14,922 nt of DNA from an uncultured Lachnospiraceae bacterium (lineage in GTDB: Bacteria; Bacillota; Clostridia; Lachnospirales; Lachnospiraceae). The stretch lies in the NCBI GenBank assembly GCA_947589175.1, contig CANPZR010000036.1:1-14922 (forward strand), in the 5' to 3' direction. The notes beneath the pieces were generated by a model. That model worked only from the letters and a program-made list of their open reading frames with translations. It had not been told where the DNA came from and did no database searches. The position numbers were made by a program, and so were the translations under genes. Shown here piece by piece: positions 7,307-14,863 of this stretch. Within the stretch, counting starts at the first letter, position 1; every line of letters begins with the position of its first letter.

Positions 7307-7308
7307 TT

Positions 7309-8166
7309 TCAGCACGCTCCTCCTATCCGGCATTCTCCCTGGACAATACGGTCCAATCCCGCCAGATCTCTTTTTATTTCCACCCGGGAAAATCCCGCCT
7401 GCTCCATCAGCCGTCCCACTGCCTCTCCCTGATCCGATCCGATTTCAAAATGCAGCGTTCCGCCCGGACGCAGAAAGCCCCGGCCCTCTTCCAAAATTCT
7501 CCGATAAAAAAACAGGCCGTCCTCTTTCCCATCCAGGGCCTTCCGCGGCTCATGATCCCGCACCTCCGGCATCAGCGTTTCGACTGCGTCCGTCGGAATA
7601 TAAGGGGGATTGGATACGATCTGGTCAAAAGATCCTTTTATATTCTGGAACAAATCGCTCTGTACAACAGTGACTGACGCGTGATTTCTGTCAGCATTTT
7701 TCCGCGCCACCCGGACCGCCCCCTCCGAGACGTCCGCCAGCACAACAGAATGGCAGTTTCCCAGAACGGCCAGGCTGATTCCAATACAGCCGCTGCCGGC
7801 ACACAGATCCAGTACGTCTCTGCCGCTGCAGGATTTAAGCGCTTCTTCCGCCAGGCACTCCGTGTCCTGCCTGGGAATCAGCACCCTCTCATCCACATAA
7901 AAGGGCAGTCCCATAAACTCCGCCTCATGGATAATATACTCCAGAGGCGTCCGAGCCGCCCTTTGAACAAGAAATTCCCGATAACGCTCTGCGCCGGCCA
8001 TATCCGCCTCTTCTTCCTGATGAAGGAAAAAGGCGCTTCTCTCCATAGGCCGTTCCCCGGCGGGAAAACTGTAAGCAAACAGATACCAGGCATTCAGCTT
8101 TGCCTCCGGCACCCCGGCGTCTTCCAGCTCTTTTTCTCCCCGGCGCAGCATGTCCGCCAGCGTCAT
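7309..8166 (-). CDS. prmC: Release factor glutamine N5-methyltransferase
   Basis: A 285-residue SAM-dependent methyltransferase (HemK/PrmC) that methylates the GGQ glutamine of release factors. It has an N-terminal helical release-factor-binding domain (about 1-75), IPRQDTE (97-103, family IPRPETE), the SAM-binding motif DLCAGSGCIGI (120-130) and the catalytic NPPY (186-189). The SAM loop reads CAGSG where many members have GTGSG, a tolerated change. Its ATG overlaps the TGA of the DUF1385 gene as ATGA, and its own TGA lies 2 bases before prfA, so the substrate protein is made from the same transcript. GGATGGAG upstream is the likely ribosome binding site. Confidence 0.95.
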   Translation of the reverse strand: MTLADMLRRGEKELEDAGVPEAKLNAWYLFAYSFPAGERPMERSAFFLHQEEEADMAGAERYREFLVQRAARTPLEYIIHEAEFMGLPFYVDERVLIPRQDTECLAEEALKSCSGRDVLDLCAGSGCIGISLAVLGNCHSVVLADVSEGAVRVARKNADRNHASVTVVQSDLFQNIKGSFDQIVSNPPYIPTDAVETLMPEVRDHEPRKALDGKEDGLFFYRRILEEGRGFLRPGGTLHFEIGSDQGEAVGRLMEQAGFSRVEIKRDLAGLDRIVQGECRIGGAC

Positions 8167-9287
8167 TCCGCTCCATCCTTCGGCTTCGGAGCCTCAAAAT
8201 ACCGATCCAGGGCATTCAGAATCTCATCATCCTCATCGTCATCTATATTGACAATCTCTATGCCGGAATCTTTCTCTTCAGCCGCTGCCTTTTTCCTGGA
8301 CGCAGCGGTCTCTCCAGACTTAGATTTTTCTTTCGACGCGGCCGTTTCTTTGGCTGCAGTCGCTTCTTTGGCTGCCGCCGCCTCCTCCGCCGGATCGTCG
8401 TAATGAGCCAGAAATTCCGACCAGTCGAATACGGCGTTGACAGAAGCGATCGCAACCTCGAGCATATCGTCCTCCGGCTCCTTCGTCGTAAGCCCCTGCA
8501 GCCACAGCCCCGGCTTGCTGAGCGCATTCACAACCAGATTGTCGTGACTGCCCGCATAGCGTATAAATTCAAAGGCCAGCCCCGCTATGATCGGAATCAG
8601 CAAAATGCGAAGAACCATGCGGAGCCACATGTTCCCCACTACAATAAACATAAAAAACAAAATGCTCACAAACATGACGATCAGCAAAAAGCTGGTTCCG
8701 CAGCGCTTGTGCACCATAGAGGACTTTCTGGCATTTTCCACATTCAGCTCATGGCCGGTCTCAATGCAGTTTATACACTTATGTTCCGCCCCGTGATACA
8801 TAAACACCCGCTTAATGTCCTTCATAAGAGAAATCAGCTTGACATAGATCACAAAAATAGCAACCCGGATCACGCCCTCTAACAGCCCCCGAAGCTGCGG
8901 AGAACGAATCACCTTGCGGAGCGCCTCTGAGATAAAAAAGGGCACAAGCATAAAAATGCCGATCGCTATTATGACGGAGAGAATCGTGACAATCCCCATA
9001 ATCAGGCCGTCGCTTTTTTTAGAGTCCTCTTTGGGCTCCTCTTCATCATAAAATGAGGCGGAATAGTTCAGGGTGGACATGCCCATCGTGAGAGCCTCCA
9101 CAAATTTTACCATGCCGCGGATAATGGGAAGCGCCGCAATCCGGTTTTTGTCGCACAGGCTTTTCCCGGACGATTTTTTCACCTCTATATTTCCATCTGG
9201 CTTTCGCACCGCTATGGCATAGACGTCACGATTCCTCATCATGACTCCCTCAATGACGGCCTGCCCTCCAATACCAGAAAATTTCAA
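8163..9287 (-). CDS. DUF1385 (YqhQ-type) membrane protein
   Basis: 374 residues, function unknown. The N-terminal signature GGQAVIEGVMMR (7-18) and the central motifs RGMVKFVEAL, YHGAEHKCINCIE (164-176) and RCGTSFLL (195-202) are typical of DUF1385. Four hydrophobic segments lie at about 97-120, 137-156, 200-220 and 225-243. The C-terminus (about 295-345) is an Ala/Lys/Glu low-complexity stretch followed by an acidic patch (IDDDEDDE) and is probably a disordered cytoplasmic tail. The start is TTG: the signature begins right after it, GGGGGA lies about 8 bases upstream, and an in-frame stop lies 18 bases upstream. The order rpmE / DUF1385 / prmC / prfA suggests a tie to translation, but that is association only. 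The 3' end overlaps prmC by 4 bases. Confidence 0.9.
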   Translation of the reverse strand: MKFSGIGGQAVIEGVMMRNRDVYAIAVRKPDGNIEVKKSSGKSLCDKNRIAALPIIRGMVKFVEALTMGMSTLNYSASFYDEEEPKEDSKKSDGLIMGIVTILSVIIAIGIFMLVPFFISEALRKVIRSPQLRGLLEGVIRVAIFVIYVKLISLMKDIKRVFMYHGAEHKCINCIETGHELNVENARKSSMVHKRCGTSFLLIVMFVSILFFMFIVVGNMWLRMVLRILLIPIIAGLAFEFIRYAGSHDNLVVNALSKPGLWLQGLTTKEPEDDMLEVAIASVNAVFDWSEFLAHYDDPAEEAAAAKEATAAKETAASKEKSKSGETAASRKKAAAEEKDSGIEIVNIDDDEDDEILNALDRYFEAPKPKDGAE

Positions 9288-9336
9288 TCTATTCTTCCCC
9301 CTTCACACTTTTGAAAAACTCTTGAAAATAAATACC

Positions 9337-9363
9337 AAAAAAGGCAGGGTTCAATACCCTGCC
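9337..9363 (-). terminator. Intrinsic terminator between rpmE and the DUF1385 gene
   Basis: Minus strand GGCAGGGT-ATTGA-ACCCTGCC, a perfect 8-bp stem with a 5-base loop, followed by TTTTTT (plus-strand A at 9337-9342). It would separate rpmE from DUF1385-prmC-prfA. Only about 50 bases remain before the TTG start, with no good promoter in them, so the downstream genes may rely partly on read-through. Confidence 0.85.
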
Positions 9364-9415
9364 AAGACAGGACATGCACCCTGCCGGGACAGGATGCATG
9401 CTCTGTCCCGGCAGG
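9356..9415. repeat. Tandem and inverted repeat cluster downstream of rpmE
   Basis: CCTGCCGGGACAG (9380-9392) and CTGTCCCGGCAGG (9403-9415) form a perfect 13-bp inverted repeat with a 10-base loop. A second, slightly changed copy of the left arm, CCTGCCAAGACAG, lies at 9358-9370. The blocks 9356-9377 and 9378-9401 are imperfect direct repeats, both starting ACCCTGCC. The first overlaps the terminator arm. It may be an attenuator-like array or one copy of a dispersed palindromic repeat. Confidence 0.75.
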
Positions 9416-9450
9416 AATCCTGTGCGAACTCTGCCTCTGTTCCCGATCTG

Positions 9451-9651
9451 CTATTTCAAGCCATACTTACGGTTGAACTTATCAATCGCGCCACGGGCAG
9501 CCATGGACTTCTGCTGTCCTGTATAAAACGGATGGCACTTGGAACATACCTCCACGTGAATATCCTGCTTCGTAGAACCTGTCACAAACTCATTGCCGCA
9601 GTTGCAAATCACCTTTGCCTGATAATACTCCGGATGGATTCCCTCTCTCAT
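9451..9651 (-). CDS. rpmE: 50S ribosomal protein bL31
   Basis: 66 residues with the bL31 pattern: N-terminal MREGIHPEYY, the zinc-binding cysteine pairs CNC (16-18) and CSKC (36-39), HPFYTG (40-45) and the basic C-terminus (KFNRKYG). This is the Cys-containing zinc form, not the Cys-less paralogue induced in zinc shortage; I saw no second copy. GAGGTG lies about 8 bases before ATG 9651. The gene has its own promoter (9727-9755) and a leader of about 70 bases with a weak TCCTTT/AAAGGA hairpin, which could relate to autoregulation. Confidence 0.97.
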   Translation of the reverse strand: MREGIHPEYYQAKVICNCGNEFVTGSTKQDIHVEVCSKCHPFYTGQQKSMAARGAIDKFNRKYGLK

Positions 9652-9726
9652 GTCTTTTTCACCTCACTACTTATATTTTCCTTTTATATTGAAAGGATTA
9701 CTGTCCTGCTCAAAAACTGCTTGCTT

Positions 9727-9755
9727 AGTATATCACGTTACGACGGAGAATGCAA
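9727..9755 (-). promoter_or_regulatory. Promoter of rpmE
   Basis: Minus strand TTGCAT (9755-9750), 17-base spacer, TATACT (9732-9727). Predicted start near 9720, in the gap between the recO stop and rpmE. No intrinsic terminator for recO is visible here. Confidence 0.7.
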
Positions 9756-9778
9756 GAGTTTTTTTGCGCCTCCTGTCC

Positions 9779-10507
9779 CTAATACTCCAATATTCCTAAC
9801 GAGCGGAACGTCTTATCCGTATGAGCTTTGAAATAATGCCCCACGGCCCTCGCCAGTTCCTGCAGCACATTTTCCCCTACCGTAAACGTATACAGACGCT
9901 CTAACGGCGACGAGAGTATCCTCTGCATCGTGTAAACCGCCGTCTCGGAAACGACAATCCCCGTCTTGCCGTCGTGGCACTCATCGCAGATAATCCCGGC
10001 CTCTCCCACGGAAAAATGATGCAGTTTTTCCGTCCCCCCGCACCGGATGCACGCAAAGATCCGGGGAGCCTCCCCCTCAATATAAAGCATCCGGAATTCG
10101 TATATGTACCTCACCAGCTCGCGGGGAATGGAGGGCACGGACAGCGCCCGCAGAGACATGTACAGCAGATTTAATTCCGCCGTCGCCTCCATTCCCTCTC
10201 TGGTAAAATAATCCACCACCTCGCAGAAATACAGCGCCATATACAGATTGTCCAGATCCTTTCGCAGCTCCGGGAAAAAATTTTTCGCCTCCACCTGCTC
10301 GATCACATAGGAATCCCGCCCTCTGTATATAAAAAATTCGCCAAAGGTAAAGGGCTCTGTGGAAGCCGACAGGGCGCTCTTAGGACGCCTGGCTCCTCTG
10401 GCAAAAGCAGAAATCCGTCCCCTCTCCTTTGTCAGAAGAACCACTCGCTTGTCATATTCACCAATGGAAGCTGCCGACAGCACCATTCCCATTACACGTT
10501 CCTTCAC
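9779..10507 (-). CDS. recO: DNA repair protein RecO
   Basis: 242 residues from GTG 10507. RecO works with RecF and RecR to load RecA onto SSB-coated single-stranded DNA in gap repair. The N-terminal OB-fold region shows MGMVLSAASIGEYDKR and the basic ARGARRPKS (37-44). A helical domain follows, with a C4 zinc site CIRC (153-156) and CDEC (174-177). The frame continues upstream to ATG 10615, but that part overlaps the YqzL-like gene in another frame and has no RecO similarity. GTG 10507 sits 5 bases after AGAGAGGAA and gives the usual family length. Its start lies inside the YqzL-like gene, so the two are probably coupled. Confidence 0.95.
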   Translation of the reverse strand: MKERVMGMVLSAASIGEYDKRVVLLTKERGRISAFARGARRPKSALSASTEPFTFGEFFIYRGRDSYVIEQVEAKNFFPELRKDLDNLYMALYFCEVVDYFTREGMEATAELNLLYMSLRALSVPSIPRELVRYIYEFRMLYIEGEAPRIFACIRCGGTEKLHHFSVGEAGIICDECHDGKTGIVVSETAVYTMQRILSSPLERLYTFTVGENVLQELARAVGHYFKAHTDKTFRSLGILEY

Positions 10508-10637
10508 GCTGATTCCTCTCTTTTCCCCGAAAATTTGCCTGCACCGCATCGTCCCTTTGAGAATTTCCCACATAAGCAAGGTAATCCGACACTCGTCCCG
10601 TGCGGGCAAAAACATTCCATCTGTCCTCGTTCTCCAT
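10458..10637 (-). CDS. yqzL: YqzL-like small protein between era and recO
   Basis: A 59-codon gene read from ATG 10637 to TGA 10458, with an excellent AGGAGG 6 bases upstream (10643-10648). The first 20 residues contain W7-x-x-F10-x-x-T13-G14 and Y19-L20 (RWNVFARTGRVSDYL). This matches the short YqzL family of Firmicutes, whose B. subtilis member also lies between era and recO. Function is unknown. It overlaps the 5' end of recO by 50 bases in a different frame, so the last 17 codons double as recO sequence; that hydrophilic tail is probably less constrained. The family assignment rests on the motif plus gene order, not on a database search. Confidence 0.8.
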   Translation of the reverse strand: MENEDRWNVFARTGRVSDYLAYVGNSQRDDAVQANFRGKERNQREGTCNGNGAVGSFHW

Positions 10638-10650
10638 GTTCTTCCTCCTG

Positions 10651-10680
10651 TTGTATATTGATTGTTTTCTCTCTATACAA
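10651..10680. repeat. 7-bp inverted repeat upstream of the YqzL-like gene
   Basis: TTGTATA (10651-10657) and TATACAA (10674-10680) are perfect inverted copies 16 bases apart, directly upstream of the AGGAGG of the 10637 gene. It could be an operator or a weak RNA hairpin. Confidence 0.35.
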
Positions 10681-10685
10681 TAGGA

Positions 10686-10730
10686 TATCCCATCCCGGAC
10701 ATGCTATGCTGGCACATTATTCCATCCCGG
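10686..10730. repeat. 13-bp direct repeat in the era / YqzL-like gene gap
   Basis: TATCCCATCCCGG (10686-10698) and TATTCCATCCCGG (10718-10730) match at 12 of 13 positions, with start-to-start spacing of 32 bases (about three helical turns). They lie in the 136-base gap after era, which otherwise shows no gene and no clear promoter. Confidence 0.45.
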
Positions 10731-10773
10731 CCGCGTCTCGCCGCGGATTGCCGTCAAGCCGCTTTTCCCGTTA

Positions 10774-11679
10774 TTATTCCGTCTCCCGGTAGCCGAAATT
10801 TTTCAGCAGGAAATCGCTGTCCCTCCAGTCCTTTTTTACCTTTACCCAGAGCTTTAGGTTCACTTTTTCCTGCAAAAAATCCTCGATCTCGCGGCGGGCG
10901 CTGCTGCCGATTTTTTTCAGCATGCTCCCCTGCTTTCCGATGATAATTCCCTTGTGAGAATCCCGCTCGCATATGATGGTGGCGTCGATGTCCATGAGGT
11001 TCCCCTTGCCATCGCGCTCCTTCATCCGCTCAATGGTGACGGCAATCCCGTGCGGGATCTCATCCGAGAGCAGGCGCAGCGCCTTTTCCCGAATCAGCTC
11101 CGCCACAATCTGCCGCTCCGGCTGGTCGGTCACCGTGTCCTCGTCATAAAACTGCGGCCCCTCGTCCAGATACTGGAACATGGTGTCAATCAGTTCCCGC
11201 ACACCCTCCCCGGTCCTCGCCGACACCGGGAGAATCTCCGCAAAGGGAAGAATGTCCTTATAGGCCTCAATATATCGCAAAAGATCCGTCTTTTTCACCT
11301 GATCGATCTTATTCATCACAAGAAAAACCGGCGCCTGGCTCTTTTTCAGCTCCTCAGCGATATGCCGTTCCCCCTGCCCGATAAAATCCGACGCCTCCAC
11401 CAGCCACAGCACCAGATCCACCTCCTGAAAGGTGCTCTCCGCCGCGTTGACCATATACTCGCCCAGCTTGTTTTTTGCCTTATGAATCCCCGGCGTATCC
11501 AAAAACACAATCTGGCCGCGCTCGTCGTGATAGACGGTCTGAATCCGGTTTCTCGTCGTCTGGGGCTTGTTGGACGTGATGGCGATCTTCTGCCCGATAA
11601 TCCGGTTCATCAGCGTTGACTTTCCTACATTGGGCCGCCCCACTAACGTCACAAAGCCCGACTTAAATACTTGTTCCAT
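10774..11679 (-). CDS. era: GTPase Era, 30S ribosome maturation factor
   Basis: A 301-residue GTPase that binds the 3' end of 16S rRNA in 30S assembly. G1 GRPNVGKS (14-21), switch I TSNKPQTTRN (35-44), G3 DTPG (61-64), G4 NKID (123-126) and G5 SAR (153-155) are all present. The C-terminal KH domain has GIIIGKQG (244-251). Length and motifs are normal. GAAAGGA lies 6 bases before ATG 11679. It follows the M16C peptidase gene after 86 bases and precedes the YqzL-like gene and recO, the usual Firmicute order. Confidence 0.97.
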   Translation of the reverse strand: MEQVFKSGFVTLVGRPNVGKSTLMNRIIGQKIAITSNKPQTTRNRIQTVYHDERGQIVFLDTPGIHKAKNKLGEYMVNAAESTFQEVDLVLWLVEASDFIGQGERHIAEELKKSQAPVFLVMNKIDQVKKTDLLRYIEAYKDILPFAEILPVSARTGEGVRELIDTMFQYLDEGPQFYDEDTVTDQPERQIVAELIREKALRLLSDEIPHGIAVTIERMKERDGKGNLMDIDATIICERDSHKGIIIGKQGSMLKKIGSSARREIEDFLQEKVNLKLWVKVKKDWRDSDFLLKNFGYRETE

Positions 11680-11710
11680 GCTTTTTCCTTTCTATTGTAA
11701 TGAAAATGAA

Positions 11711-11731
11711 GGCAAGCTTTGCCTCGGCAAA
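11711..11731. repeat. Overlapping short palindromes between the peptidase gene and era
   Basis: GGCAA-GCT-TTGCC (11711-11723) overlaps TTTGCC-TC-GGCAAA (11718-11731). On the minus strand the first could form a small hairpin followed by TTCATTTTC, at best a weak terminator after the M16C gene. The second resembles the palindrome at 4718-4730. Confidence 0.35.
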
Positions 11732-11765
11732 CTGTCTTTTGTCTCTGCAAGATTTACCTTTAATA

Positions 11766-14687
11766 TCATTTTAATATCCGGATGCTGTTAAACAGATCCT
11801 CCGCGTCCTCTACCTTTTCCTCGCTTCCCAGCACGCATATATAGCCGTCTGACAGGATGGCTCGGATCATCCCCGCCGCCTTTTGAATCGTCTCTGGAGC
11901 CGTCCGCAGCACTTCTTCTCTCTCCCGCTGCTTTTCATCAAAGGTCACGCCCGTCATATAGGCGGCGTACGAGCGCTCTCCCTTTGCCCGCGGCGTCAGA
12001 GGCACATCCATGTCGCTGATCGTTCCGATTATATATTTCATCATATCCCGCTCACTGGCGTCAAAATTCTCCAGATAGGAAACAATGCCCTTGTAGACCT
12101 CATTCGTCTCCCGCAGCTTCGGATCCCGGTACGACATGAGATATCCGTAGCCCTCAGGCAAAAAGGCGCACATAACGCCATAGGCGCCGCCCTTGACGCG
12201 CACCTCGTTCCACAGATAATCATACCGGAGAATCGTCCGCACCACCTTGAAGGAGCCGTCGTATTCGACTCCCTTATCCGTGAAAGAACCAGCCCTCGCC
12301 ACATACTGAATCTTTCCCGCCGTCTTAAAGCCCTCGTTGGCAGAAACAACCGGGGGATGCCACATCGGCTCCGCAAGCGCCGCCGGCTCCTTCGGCGCCA
12401 GTCCGTCTCCCAGAGCCGGAAAAGCCCGCTCCACGATCTGATAGCCCTCCGCGTCCGACGTTACCGACACGCTCATGCGCTCCCTCACAAATATCTTTTT
12501 CATCAGGCCCTCTAATACCTGGCAGAGATTTTCCTTTCTCTCCTCAAAGTGATCGTCCAGATCGCACAGGAAATCATAATAGGAAATTCCCTTCATCTGC
12601 TCCACGTCGTACATTCTCTGCTTCACATAAGAAAGGGCGCGCCACGCCGCCGTCGTGTGCCCGGACGCCTGCAGTCCCGCCTGCTTCTCGCTCCGCGCCT
12701 CGCCGATGACCTCCCTCAGCCGCTTTTCATCGGTCACATGGGACGTCGTGAGAATTTCCCGAATCAGACCCATGATATGCTCCGTTTCCGGATAGAGTAC
12801 CTTCGTGGCCAGTTCAAATCGAACGGCGTACTCGTCCTCACCCTTTTTTTCATACGTCGCCATGCTCATGCCCATATTGCCCGCGTGCAGAAGAATTTCA
12901 TTGCTCAGCTCCAGCTTGTCATAGCGCTCGGTATCCACCGCCCCCAAAAGCTCCGCCAACAGTGAAATATAGGGAATATAATCCCTCAGATCCCGCACAT
13001 CAAAGGAAATTTTTATATAGCTGATGCCGTTGGTAAAAATATTGTGATGGAGCGCCGGAATCTCCCCGATGCTCTTTTCTTCATTATAAAAAGGCTGCGC
13101 GTCCCGGCCGATATCCTCTCTGGCAAGGAGCGGAATGCACTTCAGCGCCTCCTCCGGCGTGGGCTCCTCCTGATAGCGCTTCAGCTCTTTTGTCTGCTCC
13201 ACTAGCTCCTCGCACTGCTCCCTCGTAAGCGACGCCTTGTACCGGTCCAACCGCTCCTGCTCCTCCCGATCCATCCGGCTGGTGAGCCCCACCTTGGGCT
13301 CCACGCTGACAAAGCTGCTGTGATGGTTGTCGAGGAAATATTTCCGAATAATATCCTCATAATACCCGGTGCCGATTTTGTCCTTCATAAACTGGAAAAT
13401 ATCATTGGCGCGCAGGTGGATAAAGGGCTTGGAGCCGTCGTAGAGCCAGCTGTCGAACATCTGGAGCCCGTACATCAGCCCCTTGGGGTACGAGCCAAAA
13501 TCCGCCTCCCGGTACTGAAACTCCAGCCCGTTAATCGCCGCCCGCAGGGATTTCTCATTCAGCCCGTCTCGCACAAGCCCCTCTAACGTCTGGCGGATAA
13601 TATCCAAAAACTCCTGTTTCTGCTCCTTTTTCACATTTTTCGCGATGATGGAAAAATAGGGCTGCTTCACACTCTCCTCATACATGCTGGTAATCTCGCT
13701 GCCGATTCCCGCGTCCATGAGCGCCTGCTTGACCGGCGCGCCCACCGAGTCCACCAGAACGTGATCGAGGGCCTGCATCACGCGGTACATCTCTCGATCT
13801 AACGAATCGCCGAGCACGACGTTATAGCTGAAATACGCCTTTCCATCTGTCTCCTCGCCCTCGGTGACCGAATAAAAGCCGTACTGGTCCCGCCGCTCTG
13901 CAAAGGCATCCTGTGTCCCGATCTCGGAATCCACCTCCAGGTAGTCAAAATCGCTCAAATAATTCTCATCGATCCAGTTCAGCTTTTCCTCCATGTCCAT
14001 GTCGCCGTACAGATAGATGTAGCTGTTGGACGGATGATAATATTTTCCGTGAAAATCCAGATAGTCCTCATAGGTCAGGTCCGGAATCGCCGCCGGATCG
14101 CCGCCGGACTCCACGCCGTAGGCAGTATCCGGGAAAAGGGACTGCTGGATGTTGCGGAATAAAAGCTGGTCCGGCGAGGAGAATACGCCCTTCATCTCGT
14201 TGAACACCACGCCGTTGTATTTCAGCGGCGCGTCCGCGCTCTCCAGCTCGTAGTGCCACCCTTCCTGCCTGAAAATCTTCTCCTCGCTGTAAATATTGGG
14301 ATAAAACACCGCGTCCAGATACACGTGCATCAGGTTCTGGAAATCCTTGTCATTGCAGCTGGCCACCGGATAGACCGTCTTGTCCGGATAGGTCATGGCG
14401 TTGAGAAAGGTATTCAGCGAACCCTTGGCCAGCTCGATAAAGGGATCCTTGACCGGGAACTTCTTCGAACCGCACAGAACCGTGTGCTCCACAATGTGGG
14501 CTACGCCTGTAGAATCCTTGGGTGGCGTGCGAAAGCCGATCGTGAACACCTTATTGTTGTCGTCATTTTCAATCAGCGCCACCCGCGCCCTCGTCCTTTC
14601 GTGCTCCAGCAGATACCCCGTGCTGTTCAGCTCCGCGATCTCCTGTTTTTCAATCAGCCGGTATGCCTTGCAATTCTGAATATTCAT
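11766..14687 (-). CDS. M16C-family zinc metallopeptidase (PreP/Cym1-like)
   Basis: 973 residues, the full length of the presequence-protease (PreP) group. The inverted zinc motif HIVEH is at 64-68 (H64, E67, H68), with the third ligand E164 in NEMKG. The 96-residue gap between H68 and E164 equals that in plant PreP. The C-terminal half carries RVKGGAY (R830 and Y836), the Arg/Tyr pair that holds substrate in this family. A charged region near 480-530 fits the hinge between the two halves, where the M16C-associated domain begins. There is no signal peptide or membrane segment, so a cytoplasmic peptidase that degrades short unfolded peptides is the best guess; bacterial substrates are not defined. 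GGAGGT lies 5 bases before ATG 14687. It is probably the first gene of a unit with era. Confidence 0.95.
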   Translation of the reverse strand: MNIQNCKAYRLIEKQEIAELNSTGYLLEHERTRARVALIENDDNNKVFTIGFRTPPKDSTGVAHIVEHTVLCGSKKFPVKDPFIELAKGSLNTFLNAMTYPDKTVYPVASCNDKDFQNLMHVYLDAVFYPNIYSEEKIFRQEGWHYELESADAPLKYNGVVFNEMKGVFSSPDQLLFRNIQQSLFPDTAYGVESGGDPAAIPDLTYEDYLDFHGKYYHPSNSYIYLYGDMDMEEKLNWIDENYLSDFDYLEVDSEIGTQDAFAERRDQYGFYSVTEGEETDGKAYFSYNVVLGDSLDREMYRVMQALDHVLVDSVGAPVKQALMDAGIGSEITSMYEESVKQPYFSIIAKNVKKEQKQEFLDIIRQTLEGLVRDGLNEKSLRAAINGLEFQYREADFGSYPKGLMYGLQMFDSWLYDGSKPFIHLRANDIFQFMKDKIGTGYYEDIIRKYFLDNHHSSFVSVEPKVGLTSRMDREEQERLDRYKASLTREQCEELVEQTKELKRYQEEPTPEEALKCIPLLAREDIGRDAQPFYNEEKSIGEIPALHHNIFTNGISYIKISFDVRDLRDYIPYISLLAELLGAVDTERYDKLELSNEILLHAGNMGMSMATYEKKGEDEYAVRFELATKVLYPETEHIMGLIREILTTSHVTDEKRLREVIGEARSEKQAGLQASGHTTAAWRALSYVKQRMYDVEQMKGISYYDFLCDLDDHFEERKENLCQVLEGLMKKIFVRERMSVSVTSDAEGYQIVERAFPALGDGLAPKEPAALAEPMWHPPVVSANEGFKTAGKIQYVARAGSFTDKGVEYDGSFKVVRTILRYDYLWNEVRVKGGAYGVMCAFLPEGYGYLMSYRDPKLRETNEVYKGIVSYLENFDASERDMMKYIIGTISDMDVPLTPRAKGERSYAAYMTGVTFDEKQREREEVLRTAPETIQKAAGMIRAILSDGYICVLGSEEKVEDAEDLFNSIRILK

Positions 14688-14798
14688 ATACTACCTCCAA
14701 AAAGTCTGTTTATCCTTATTTTTCATAAATAATCTGATAAATATACAGTACCACACAATTCCCAAAGCCGCAAGCGGTGCAAAAAACTAATTTTTCTT
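14688..14798. other. Divergent intergenic region, peptidase side
   Basis: It holds the ribosome binding site of the peptidase gene (GGAGGT, 14693-14698) and an A/T-rich stretch. CCGC-AA-GCGG at 14767-14776 is a short inverted repeat. No strong minus-strand promoter stands out; TTGTGT with a GATTAT about 18 bases on is a weak candidate. Confidence 0.3.
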
Positions 14799-14827
14799 TT
14801 GACTTTTGCGCCCTGTTGTGGTATTGT
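14799..14827 (+). promoter_or_regulatory. Promoter of the cold-shock gene
   Basis: Plus strand TTGACT (14799-14804), 17-base spacer, TATTGT (14822-14827). Predicted start near 14834, giving a leader of only about 30 bases. Confidence 0.7.
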
Positions 14828-14863
14828 AACTATGTGTTAAATATATTTTAGGAGGCAAAACAC

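Noticed and set aside
9356..9415. Possible CRISPR-like repeats
   Set aside because: Only two to three imperfect units, partly inverted, with no spacers of regular length and no cas genes.
9652..9720. A known L31-type ribosomal leader RNA upstream of rpmE
   Set aside because: Only a weak 6-bp stem is visible by eye; not enough to assign a leader class without a covariance search.
9241..9831. 196-codon plus-strand open frame across rpmE
   Set aside because: It translates the repeat cluster and the antisense of rpmE; no plausible protein.
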